Shown here: positions 53,837 through 63,157 of the stretch, in pieces
Layout of the letters: every line of letters begins with the position of its first letter
Position numbering within the stretch: the first letter of the stretch is position 1
DNA from: Limnephilus marmoratus
Lineage: Eukaryota; Arthropoda; Insecta; Trichoptera; Limnephilidae
DNA: 64,000 nucleotides
Assembly: GCA_917880885.1 (NCBI GenBank)
Contig: OU862918.1
Location: forward strand, 434,001 to 498,000
Reading direction: 5' to 3'
Notes under the pieces: model-generated
The model's database searches: none
What the model saw: only the letters and a program-made list of their open reading frames with translations
Told to the model about the DNA's origin: nothing
Position numbers and translations under genes: made by a program

Positions 53837-55572
53837 TTATAAGTAGATTAGATTAGTCGGAAACTGTTTTTTTTTTTTTTTTTTGAGATTATCTTTAAAA
53901 TATTTTTTTACAGTGTTTATTAATTGGATTTTATCATTTATTTTTCTAATTTCATCCGGTAATCGGTTGAAAATAAGTCTTCCTTGATAAGTATAATAAT
54001 TTTGTGCAAAGGAAGTGTTTAATTTTGGGCATGAAAAAATATATTTATGTCTAGTACGGTTTTCAGTTATAAATTGATATTTTTCTTTTTCTTTTATAAT
54101 TTGAATCAATGCATTTCTATTGTATAGATCTTTGAAAGATGGTACTTGGAATTCCTTAAATAATTGATCCGTTGGGTAGTCAGAAGGTTTTTTTAATATG
54201 ATTTTAATTATTAGCCTCTGCACAACTTCAATTGGGGAAAGATTAGTTTTGTATGCGGATCCCCAGCTAATGATAGCATATTGTAAAGTTGATTGAACCA
54301 AAGCGTAATATATTAGATATAAGTTTTTTACAGATAAAAAATTTCTGATTCTTAAAAATATATAAATCAATTTTCTAATTTTTTTTACAACTTGACAAAT
54401 TTGTTCCTTCCATTTCAAATTTTTATCGATAATGACTCCTAAATATTTGATTGTGTTTGTTGTTTTTAATATTGTGCAGTTTTGGATACAATAATTTTTA
54501 CTATGTGTTTTGGAATTATCATGGATGATGATATCAATGTTTTTAGGGGTATCATTTTTGTGTATTGCAAATGGAATTACAAATGTTTTATCACCATTTA
54601 GTGATAGTAAATTTACGTCGAAGAAATTCTTTAAAATATTTATGTCTTCGGTGGCTTTAAATGTTACTTTTTCCCAAGTTTTATCGCTAATTATTAGTAC
54701 CGTATCATCGGCGTATGAAGTAATTTGGCCATGTAGTGGTTGAAAAAAAATGTCATTAACATATATGGTGAAAAGGATTGGTCTGATTACTGTACCTTGA
54801 GGGATTCCAAAGTCTGATATTTCTTTATCGCTATTAATCTGATTTATTTTTACGACTTGCGGTCGATTTTTTAGGTAGTTCGAAATCCATTTAATTGCAT
54901 TGTCTTTTATACCTATATTGTTTAGTTTTTTTAGTAGAATCTCATGGGATATACTATCAAAAGCTTTTCTGAGATCAATAAATATACCGGCACATTTTTC
55001 ACCTTTATCCAATGATTCATTGATGTATGAGGTTACATTAGCAATAGCATCTTGTGTGCTGAGTGACTTTATAAAACCAAATTGGTTTTTTTGAAGAATT
55101 TTATTACTTTCTAGGAAACCGACCAATTGGTTTTTCACAATTTTTTCAAAAATCTTTCCAATGTTTGAGATTAGACAAATTGGGCGATAGTTAGTTACTT
55201 GTTGAGGATCTCCAGATTTATAAATAGGTGAAATAATTGTATTTTTATAGTTTGTCGGAAATATTCCCTCTGTTAAACTTAAGTTTATCAAATGAGTAAT
55301 TGGTTTTACCAAATGAATTTTCATGGATTTTAGAAAATGTACTGTAATAAGGTCAAATCCGGGAGACGAACCTCCTTTCATGCCTTCTATTATTTTTAAA
55401 ACTTCACTTTCTGAGGTTGTTTCAAATTTTGATAAATTATTTTGATTTTGTACATTTTCAATCGTTTGTTTTTTCGGGTTAAAAGATTTATTGATATTTT
55501 TCGCAAGATTTTTTCCTACATTAGCAAAAAAAGAATTAAAGATGTTTGCGCATTGTTTAGGTTGAATATTAT
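53837..55572 (-). pseudogene. LINE ORF2, reverse transcriptase half
   Basis: The frame is open from about 55570 (first Met 55381) to the stop at 53837. RT motifs in order are SSPGFDLITVHFLKS, VTNYRPICLISNIGKIFEKI, NQFGFIKSLSTQDAI, GIFIDLRKAFDSISHEILL (motif A), GIPQGTVIRPILFTIYVNDI (motif B) and SYADDTVLI (active site). A C-terminal region continues to a basic KKKKKK tail. All catalytic Asp residues are present. It is separated from its endonuclease half by a -1 frame change at about 55570-55590, so the full ORF2 cannot be made from this copy. Confidence 0.85.
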
Positions 55573-56850
55573 TTATTTATTATTTATTATTTTATTTTCA
55601 TGTTCAATGTATTTTATTTTTTGTGTTTTTTTAGTGTTATCCATGGCTAAGTTGACTGTTTTCCATATTTGTTTATTGTTATTGTCTGTAGAAAGTATTT
55701 TATTTTTGAAATAGTCTTCTTTATTTTTTTTGATACAGTTTGTTAATTTATTTTTAAATTTTTTGTAAAAAGTGTATGCTTTTTCATTTAGAGGATTTTT
55801 CAATGCTGTTTTATAAAGTTTTTCTTTGTTTCTAATTGATATTATAAGTCCTTGTGTTATCCAAGGCTTTAAAATTCTTAGTTTAGATTTAATGCGGACT
55901 TTAGTTTCAGTAGTTGAATTTTTTATGTGTTGAGACAATATATTTTCAAAGTTTTTTGAGCAAGTCTCGGTATCATAACTATTTAACACGTTGTTCCATT
56001 GTTCATTTCTTAGTTTTTTGGATAAAATAGTCATATTTGTGTAGGAATTTGTCTTTGTTAGATTAAATTTTTTATGTTTAATTTTGTTATCATAGAGAAG
56101 AATGCATGCATGGTGGTCAGTTATATTCGTTTTCCAAACAATTGATTTGATTTTGTCGATATCTTTAATATTTATGTTAGTCCATATATGGTCTAAACAA
56201 GATGGAGTGTGATTTTTTATCTCTCTCGTATTTTTATTAATGCACGATATGAAGTTAAATTCAGTCATACAATTAATATATTCATTTTTTAAATTATTTT
56301 CTACGTTTTCATTAATGTTTAAATTGAAGTCTCCTGCAATAAAGCAAAGTTTATTACTAAATTTTAACAGTATGTGTTTAAATTCATTTATAAATGACGA
56401 GATATTCGAACCGTGTGTTCTGTAAACAGCTATTATGTGGTAGTTTGTTTTGTCGAGTTTTAATTGTATTTCAATACAGTTTACTAGATGTATAGGATGT
56501 TCAGTTATTTTGACAATACTAAATTTATCGTGAATGAATATGACGAGACCACTATTTTTATTGATGTTTATTTTGGTTGTAACATAATTATATTCTGGTA
56601 AATGATAGGTGGGTGATTCGTCATTAGTAAAAGTTTCTGATAATATTATGATGTCAGGTTTTTTATTTAGATTGTTTAATTTTAGAATTAATTCATCCCA
56701 ATTTCGTTCCATACTTCGTATATTACTATGAAAAATGAAAATATTATTGAGATTCTTTGAGATTATGTCATTACATGAATCGGTGTATACACACTCATAT
56801 TCTTGTATTTTAAAATTATTTTCTAATTCATTAGCTATGAAGTCATCCAT
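55573..56850 (-). pseudogene. LINE ORF2, APE-type endonuclease half
   Basis: It starts MDDFIANELENNF. Endonuclease motifs are HSNIRSMERNWDELI, DIIILSETF, IAVYRTHGSNIS, FIAGDFNLNI (catalytic Asp/Asn), SCLDHIWTN and TDHHACILL (catalytic His). The frame ends in an AATA-type simple repeat at 55573, where a short indel has shifted the frame away from the RT half. The order EN then RT on one ORF is normal for L2/CR1-group LINEs. Confidence 0.85.
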
Positions 56851-57158
56851 TTAGTAAAAATATTAAAGTGATATTGATTTCTTTTAAATATATAGAGTAT
56901 TTTCAAAGTAGAGTGTGACATAGAGTTAGTAATACATTGAAGGATTTCACGATATATTGAGTAAATCAAAAAGAGTTAGATATTTATCGTACAATATGAT
57001 CTAATCTGATAAATATTGAACCGTTTGTGGGTGATATTACACAAAATTGGTTCATCTCTGTCTCCGCAGTCAAGTAGTAAACAAATTAGTGAGACATAGG
57101 TTTATGATAGAGATGGCCTAGAGTGAAAATACAAGTAAAGGAGATAGAAAATTTATCC

Positions 57159-57401
57159 TCAAAAATCTAAAATCTGTTTCCAATAGCTGAACAACGTAAT
57201 GTTATTGCTTGCTGGATTAGCATCTCGCATTATAGTGTCCCTTTTTAGAATTTTACGTATAACCATTATCAAGAGTTCATCAAATAATGTACCGTCCATC
57301 CGCAGAAAGTATTTTTTTCTTTTTTTGAACCATTCTTTCATCCATCTGCATTTTTTTTCTCCTTCTTTTTCAAAGCTATGACTAAAACAATGGTCACACA
57401 A
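57159..57401 (-). pseudogene. PIF/Harbinger transposase N-terminal fragment
   Basis: The 80-codon frame includes KKCRWMKEWFKKRKKYF, FDELLIMVIRKILKRDTIMR and DANPASNNITLF. These resemble the start of Harbinger nucleases (a W-x-x-x-W/F R-rich segment, a FxELL helix, then a DTxMR-A-I-x-P segment). The catalytic domain is gone; it lies next to the matching TIR. Confidence 0.6.
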
Positions 57402-57531
57402 TACATGCTTTTCTTTTCGACATGTTAAGTTGTTGACGGTAGAAGTGTCAGTTGTAAATTAAATTATTGGGCAATATTATTGCAACGCGTGTGTCCTCCA
57501 GCAATACATTGAACGTCTAGGGGCCGCTTTA

Positions 57532-58206
57532 CACCTTTTAAAGGTTTTCACCTGTAAGCGCATTCATTTTAAGGTTATGTACTAAAAACATATCACAACT
57601 AGATGTAGTAGAGATACATGGTGAAATATCACCCCTGTAAACCTGGAATAAACGCTGACAAGGGTTGTGCTTTTAAAAGCGTTCAGAATATCGATTATCT
57701 TTAATGTTTGTAGTTGTTCACCCTTCTTGGTAATAGGCATTCCAAACAATCATTAATTATTGATTCATTTTTGTGTTGGTCATTTATTGCCGTTAGAAGC
57801 ATTAATAACTAATCCATTATTTACATTATCAAAAAAGTGATTTAGCTGTCTGACTTCCTTTCAACGACATGAATAAGTGCTTCGCATTTAAAAACTCCGT
57901 TGAGAATTTGTTTAATCGCCGTTGTAACATCAATACACAAATTTATTTACTTTTATTTCCAAATACGAAAGCAAATGCTTATTAAAGAACAAATTTTTCC
58001 ATTTAATATATTACGTATCTAATCTATAAAAAAACAACCTGCCTTAGTTTGGTATATAATTCATATTAATATAGTTCGATTGTGTTATCAAATTATTTTA
58101 ACAATTCGAGGAAAAATCTACTTATTGGACTGGGGCACCCCGTTACATTTCACATGGTTTTTAAAAATATTACGTATGGATCAATTTATGTATGATAAGA
58201 AATTTT
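57532..58206. other. No gene seen
   Basis: AT-rich unassigned DNA to the right of the Harbinger TSD. Confidence 0.35.
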
Positions 58207-58679
58207 TGCAAAGAAAGAAAGAAATTGAATTCAATGAATCCACAAAAGGTTATTTGAACATGGTAAGCAGAAATAAGGGACACTGATCTCTATTCAGTTT
58301 CATGGTTGCTACTTTATTACACTTTGCAAAGAAAGAAAGAAATTGAATTCAATGAATCCACAAAAGGTTATTTGGACATGGTAAGCAGAAATAAGGGACA
58401 CTGATCTCTGTTCGATTTCAGGGTTGCTACTTTATTACACTTTGCAAAGAAATAAAGAAATTGAATTCAATGAATCCACAAAAGGTTATTTGGACATGGT
58501 AAGCAGAAATAAGGGACACTGATCTCTATTCGATTTCAGGGTTGCTACTTTATTACACTTTGCAAAGAAATAAAGAAATTGAATTCAATGAATCCACAAA
58601 AGGTTATTTGGACATGGTAAGCAGAAATAAGGGACACTGATCTCTATTCGGTTTCAGGGTTGCTACTTTATTACACTTT
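58207..58679. repeat. Tandem repeat, 118-bp unit, four copies
   Basis: Copies begin TGCAAAGAAA at 58207, 58325, 58443 and 58561. They contain GAATTCAATGAATCCACAAA and AGGGACACTGATCTCT. Divergence between copies is low. Confidence 0.95.
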
Positions 58680-58829
58680 GCCGTCTTAAAATCGGTATAA
58701 TTTTTTATGGGCTGAATTACTGGCAAGTTTTTTAATTTCATTCGGAGGGTGTTGTACAAAAAGGTACATCTAAAAAGTAAAATTAATTCGTGCGTCCAAT
58801 CCGTTTTTGTTGGGGTTAGTCGGGTTGTT

Positions 58830-59040
58830 TTAAGTTTAGATTCTCGTGTTCTTCTTTAGCGCCTTTGTGATTTGAAACGCGATGAAACAAAAAGAGACAC
58901 ATACATTTATATGAATTAGCCTGCGAGAGAATGAGATGAGAATAATCGGTCTTCTCTTTGTGCGGCGCTTTGTAGCCTCCCAACTCTTGTCTATTTTAGT
59001 TTTCTGAAGGTTTCACTTCTACCGCGTGTGAACTGCACAC
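58830..59040 (-). repeat. Dispersed repeat, inverted partner of 50500-50720
   Basis: Its reverse complement matches 50500-50720. It lies in the intron immediately upstream of the GPCR exon. Confidence 0.65.
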
Positions 59041-59111
59041 GTGTATTTGTTAAAAATATATTTTTTAAATTGAATGATGTGGTTATCACTAATGGTAAAT
59101 ATTTATTTCAG

Positions 59112-59339
59112 ATCGGCTGGAGAATCACGGTGCGATGGATGGCCGGAAACCTCGCCTGCAAAGCCTTTCTGTTCCTCCGAGCCTTCGGGCTGTACCTCTC
59201 CTCCAACGTGCTGGTGTGCGTGTCCCTGGACCGGTACTTCGCCGTCCTCCATCCCCTGCGGGTGACGGACGCCCGGAGGAGGGGCAGGATGATGCTTTCT
59301 TTCGCCTGGGGAGTGTCCTTCGTCTGCAGTATACCGCAG
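59112..59339 (+). CDS. Internal exon of a class A peptide GPCR (AKH/ACP/GnRH-receptor-like)
   Basis: The exon is bounded by a TTTATTTCAG acceptor (ends 59111) and a GTAAGA donor (starts 59340). It is 228 bp, exactly 76 codons, phase 0 at both ends, and clearly more GC-rich than its flanks. It encodes the end of extracellular loop 1 with the conserved Cys (AGNLACK), TM3 ([20 protein letters not shown]), the DRY motif ([14 protein letters not shown]), intracellular loop 2 (ARRRGR) and TM4 ([16 protein letters not shown]). GLYLSS and CSIPQ favour the adipokinetic hormone/corazonin/ACP receptor group. No further exon was found in the window, so the gene is only represented by this exon with long introns, or it is a fragment. 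Confidence 0.82.
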
Positions 59340-59892
59340 GTAAGACATCTTCATACCATCATAATCTTCCTACAACTCGAAGTAATTTTTTTACGTTTTT
59401 TCAATAAAATGACTGAAAGTGAGTAAAAATTGAAACTGGAAAAATAATCGTTTAATTGCCGTAATACCAAAAACCATTTAAAAGCCGTTATCCACTGGAG
59501 CGCTTGTTGCAACAATCGGCACTATTTTACCTCAGATTGCTTTGCTGCCAATTTGCCATATTTGTAAGTAATTAAGTAAAAGTTTATGATTTCATTTTGT
59601 ATTTTTTATAAATCCTACGAATATGTGATAATCGACTAACGATAGGTGAATTCATTAGCTATATAGAACTACAATCAGTTTGTACGTCTCCTTATTATAA
59701 TTCGGAGGTTTCGGTTGTTTTTTTTTAATATGGGCGGAAAATATTCAAAATGGTCACCAAAAATCTCGCGCAATTTTTTTTAAATGAATTAAAGTTTAAA
59801 CTCGTTGAAAAAAATCTAAATCCCTAAAAATATAAAAATATTAAATTGTATATTACATGATTAAACCATAGTACACTAATTAATTGAAAACA
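59340..59892. other. Intronic or intergenic DNA, no feature
   Basis: No second GPCR exon was seen downstream. Confidence 0.4.
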
Positions 59893-59936
59893 AATTACTT
59901 TGTGTAACACCACTATATAATTTATATTTTCGACAT

Positions 59937-59963
59937 GTTTCAAAACACAGTTTTCTTCGCCAG
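59937..59963 (-). ncRNA. Hammerhead-like core (minus strand)
   Basis: On the minus strand CTGGCGA (consensus CUGANGA, one deviation) is followed by stem II AAAAC/GTTTT and GAAAC. Probably a decayed copy. Confidence 0.4.
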
Positions 59964-59993
59964 GATAAGAGATTAATATGTGTGTGTCTTATT

Positions 59994-60021
59994 CTGACGA
60001 AGAAAACTTTGTTTTTAAAAC
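59994..60021 (+). ncRNA. Hammerhead-like core (plus strand)
   Basis: CTGACGA, stem II AAAAC/GTTTT, then AAAAC in place of GAAAC. The GAAA box is mutated, so activity is unlikely. Confidence 0.4.
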
Positions 60022-60033
60022 ATGTCGAAAATA

Positions 60034-60847
60034 TTAGGTCCTTACATATGAAATTAGCGTTTTGCCGTACTGGCAACTTTGATCTCAAATATCTTCTCTT
60101 TGGTTAGGAATTCCAAATTCAAATTTATACAGCTATTCACTCATGTATTTGTGTTTCAAAAATTATAATTCATTTGTTTTTTTTCTTTGCGTCACTTAGT
60201 TTACAAAATGGAAAACTTGAAATATCGCGTTATTTACGAGTACGAGTTCCACCGTGGCACCAGTGCTTCAGAAACGGCTCGAAGGATTAATGATGTGTAT
60301 GGCGACGGTGCCGCAAAAGAAAACACAGTTGTGTTGTGTTGTCTTTTTTTCGGTCGTTCACTACAGCTTTCTTAAATCTGGTCAGACTATTACGGCAGAT
60401 GTCTATTGTCAGCAACTGCAAACCATAATGGAAAAGCTACCTGCTAAAAAAACGGACGCTGGTTAATTGCTCTAGGCCACTGCTGCTTCAACGCTATACA
60501 ACTTACTGCACAACAGACGGCTACCAAATTAGAGGAGCTTCAATTGGACATCCACCTTACTCTCCGGACCTTGCCCCAACAGATTACCATTTTTTTCGAA
60601 ATTTGGATAACTTCTTGTAAGGCAAAAAATTCAACTCCGATGGAGCAGTCCAAACCACCTTCAAATATTTTATTGATTCCCGTCTGAAAGGTTTATTTAG
60701 TAAGGGGATCGATGAACTACCTATGAGATGGCAAAAGTGCATAGATAGCAATGGTATATACTTTGATTAAATAAATATATTATATTAAAAAAAATCGACC
60801 TTATGTTCCTCCCATACAAAACGCCAATTTCATATGTAAGGACCTAA
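60034..60847 (+). mobile_element. Mariner element, internally deleted
   Basis: TA duplications at 60032-60033 and 60848-60849 flank TIRs TTAGGTCCTTACATATGAAA and its inverse (ending GGACCTAA, one mismatch further in). At 814 bp it is shorter than a full mariner (about 1.3 kb). The transposase is present only in pieces. Confidence 0.88.
60208..60770 (+). pseudogene. Mariner transposase remnants
   Basis: The N terminus (MENLKYRVIYEYEFHRGTSA, ETARRINDVYGDGAA) is the mariner helix-turn-helix. Near 60550-60770, the C-terminal part HPPYSPDLAPTDYHFFRNL (third catalytic Asp region) and MRWQKCIDSNG remain. The central part with the first two catalytic Asp residues is deleted, and stops occur. Nonfunctional. 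Confidence 0.82.
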
Positions 60848-61130
60848 TATAAACTATATAGTGGTGATAAAGAAAGTAATTTATTTCATTTAGGTAATTA
60901 AAAAAATGATGCTGCAAAGTGAATTTGCTAAGTTTGAAGAAGTAAACATAGCGTACCAACTCATTTTTTGCAATTTCTGAGTTAGAGCTTGAAATGAGGG
61001 CCCAAGTTATAATCTAGCTCTGCCAGAGAGAACCAATCAAAGAAAAACTGTATATGAATTTACGAATGAAAATAATCTTTTAAATTTGGAAAATAAAAAT
61101 TAATAAATTATAAAGCTTATAATTTTTTTT

Positions 61131-61565
61131 AAGTGGGTATGTTACTTAAATAGATAAAAATAAAATACTTCGAAAAGAATTGCGAATATCGCACATTAAT
61201 ACCAATCCCTCAATAAACTAGGAGCCTGTAGAACTATGGCATCCCCAACAGAAGTAAGTGAAGAGATATTTTTTTAAGTGGGTATGTTACTTAAATAGAT
61301 AAAAATAAAATACTTCGAAAAGAATTGCGAATATCGCACATTAATACCAATCCCTCAATAAACTAGGAGCCTGTAGAACTATGGCACCCCCAACAGCAGT
61401 AAGTGAAGAGATATTTTTTTAAGTGGGTATGTTACTTAAATAGATAAAAATAAAATACTTCGAAAAGAATTGCGAATATCGCACATTAATACCAATCCCT
61501 CAATAAACTAGGAGCCTGCAGAACTATGGCATCCCCAACAGCAGTAAGTGAAGAGGTATTTTTTT
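61131..61565. repeat. Tandem repeat, 145-bp unit, three copies
   Basis: Copies start AAGTGGGTATG at 61131, 61276 and 61421 and contain ACTTCGAAAAGAATTGCGAA and CTAGGAGCCTG. They are nearly identical (single-base differences), suggesting recent amplification. Confidence 0.95.
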
Positions 61566-62943
61566 CAATGTTCCACCAATTAAGGTATGTTTGTGGCGTG
61601 GGTGAAAGGAGTGGAATATGAATTATTATATTTACAAAGCCACGTGAAAAGAGGCCAAAGCTCAACCCTTTCTGCTTTAGATTTTTATTCTTCTCCTTTA
61701 GTATTTTCTCAAATGGAAATATTTTAGAAATGTTAACCTATAAAACTTAAAACGTATCAGCTTCACCGGCTAGTAGCCGAGAGCATAAATGTGTAGGATT
61801 CCCATCCGGCATCGCGTGTTAGCCATGTTTTTAAGCTCTTCTTTTTCCACCAATTTGTCTGGAGACGTCCGCTGCTCCCCTCTTTCCTTCTCTAACCCCT
61901 GCCCCCTTCCCCCTTTAAATTCATATTAAGGGCCGTTAACAAGCCAGCGGCCGAGAATTCGTGTTTTGTCGAAAGACGTTCTTAAGATAATGCAGGGCGG
62001 TTCCAATGAGAAAGATTAATTATTCTCCGTAAAAGCTTTTTTAAATAATAACCTAATATCGATTTTATTTCAATCAAAATTTGCTTTAATTTATAACTAC
62101 ATTCAAAAATGCTGAAAGGCTTGATGATAAAACTATTAAAATTATGCACTTTTGTAATTATTTTTTTAACGTAAGTGTTTATAATTTTTCAATTTGTCTA
62201 AGCAAAATAAGAATGTAAAAACACCTTAAATGTGTTAGTTTGTAAGACCGTAAACAAATAGACAAATCGAAGTATTTTCGTCACAAAACACGTGTGCGGA
62301 TCTTTTTTTTAAATGATTTTATTTAATATTTTTTAATATAGCTATAACTTTGTGGTTATCCATTATAGAAAAATGAAACAATTCAACTTTGTATAAACCA
62401 CTTATATAATGCGTAAATCGATTTTATTTAAACTAAAATTAAAATTCTGAAACTTAGCTTTCGCAGATAATTTATTGATTTATTTTACAGCATGATTGAT
62501 TATACGATGTGAAATGTGTGTTGTATAATACAATTTTTTTTTGAAAATTTAACAAATCTGCCAACGACCTGCGGTAAAACCTTTTTGTACTAAAAAGAAA
62601 CTCATTTTCTCAAAATTTAAAACATAGCTTTACAAGATAAAAGAATAGTCTTTCGAAATCAATTTATAATTTTTATGGAAAAGAGTCAATACGTCTAAAA
62701 TTTGATTTAAAAAATTTTTTAAAAGACATTTTTAGACATTTTTCCGGTTTTGTCTGGTTATTCCCTGTTAATATTTTTTCAAAAATACATACTTAAATAA
62801 ATATTATAAATAATCAAAAAATAATTTTAAAAAGACCGGTTATTAAACTTGTTATCCTTGTAAATTATGCCTTATTATCCCCCCCATTTTCCATTGATAG
62901 CTTTTAGTCCGTCCATTGTTTTAATTAGTTACAGACTGAAAGG
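61566..62943. other. No gene seen
   Basis: AT-rich DNA with a C/T-rich stretch near 61870-61920. No feature could be supported. Confidence 0.35.
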
Positions 62944-62974
62944 CTTTCGTAAGAAATGCTTATTACTTCATCAG
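62944..62974 (-). ncRNA. Hammerhead-like core (minus strand)
   Basis: On the minus strand CTGATGA (62974-62968) is followed by a stem II formed by TAAGCA... with TTCTTA-type pairing, and then GAAAG (62948-62944) instead of GAAAC. Confidence 0.45.
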
Positions 62975-62989
62975 GATTTCACAAAAACC

Positions 62990-63017
62990 CTGACGAAATA
63001 AGCATTGCTTACGAAAC
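62990..63017 (+). ncRNA. Hammerhead ribozyme core (plus strand)
   Basis: CTGACGA (62990-62996), stem II TAAGC/GCTTA (62999-63003, 63007-63011) with loop ATT, then GAAAC (63013-63017). All core positions fit the CUGANGA...GAAA consensus. It faces the minus-strand copy across a 15-nt gap (62975-62989). Confidence 0.55.
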
Positions 63018-63120
63018 ATGTTGGTTAAACATAATGATCGTAGTTAAAACTAATATCTATTAATGTTGTATTAAAGTGGTGCCACAAAATACGTTTGTTG
63101 CGTTTGAAGAAGAGATTTGT

Positions 63121-63157
63121 AATTGTTGATTTCGTTGGAAGAACGAAATCAACAATT
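63121..63157. repeat. Perfect hairpin: 16-bp stem, 5-nt loop
   Basis: AATTGTTGATTTCGTT (63121-63136) and its exact reverse complement (63142-63157) flank GGAAG. Function unknown. Confidence 0.9.

Larger units (their letters stand above)
53479..57100 (-). mobile_element. L2/CR1/Daphne-like LINE nested in the Harbinger element
   Basis: The poly(A) tail on the minus strand is the T run at 53479-53495. A 3' hairpin motif (CACTCTTCCATGG...TGGAAGAGTAGTG, about 53580-53622) lies in the 3' UTR. The EN and RT frames follow, and the 5' end is near 57100. ATAGGTTT occurs at both edges (about 53475 and 57101) and is a candidate TSD. The element looks near full length, with one inactivating frameshift. 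Confidence 0.7.
53400..57528 (-). mobile_element. PIF/Harbinger-type element interrupted by a LINE
   Basis: Terminal inverted repeats AGCGGCCCCTAGACGTTCAAT (53400-53420, and inverted at 57508-57528) are flanked by the 3-bp TSD TTA (53397-53399 and 57529-57531), the TWA duplication typical of PIF/Harbinger. Subterminal GCAATAATATTG/CAATATTATTGC is also inverted. A transposase N-terminal fragment remains near the right end. The central part is occupied by a minus-strand LINE. Confidence 0.78.
59893..60886. repeat. Foldback repeat with paired hammerhead motifs, split by a mariner
   Basis: The left arm (59893-59970) reads into an inverted right arm (about 59985-60033), and after the mariner the right arm continues at 60848-60886. 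Matching ends are AATTACTTT...CACCACTATATA at the left and TATATAGTGGTG...AAAGTAATT at the right. Each arm contains a hammerhead-type core. Confidence 0.7.

Noticed and set aside
61765..61830. Another tRNA-like SINE head
   Set aside because: A and B boxes are too poor and no cloverleaf could be drawn.
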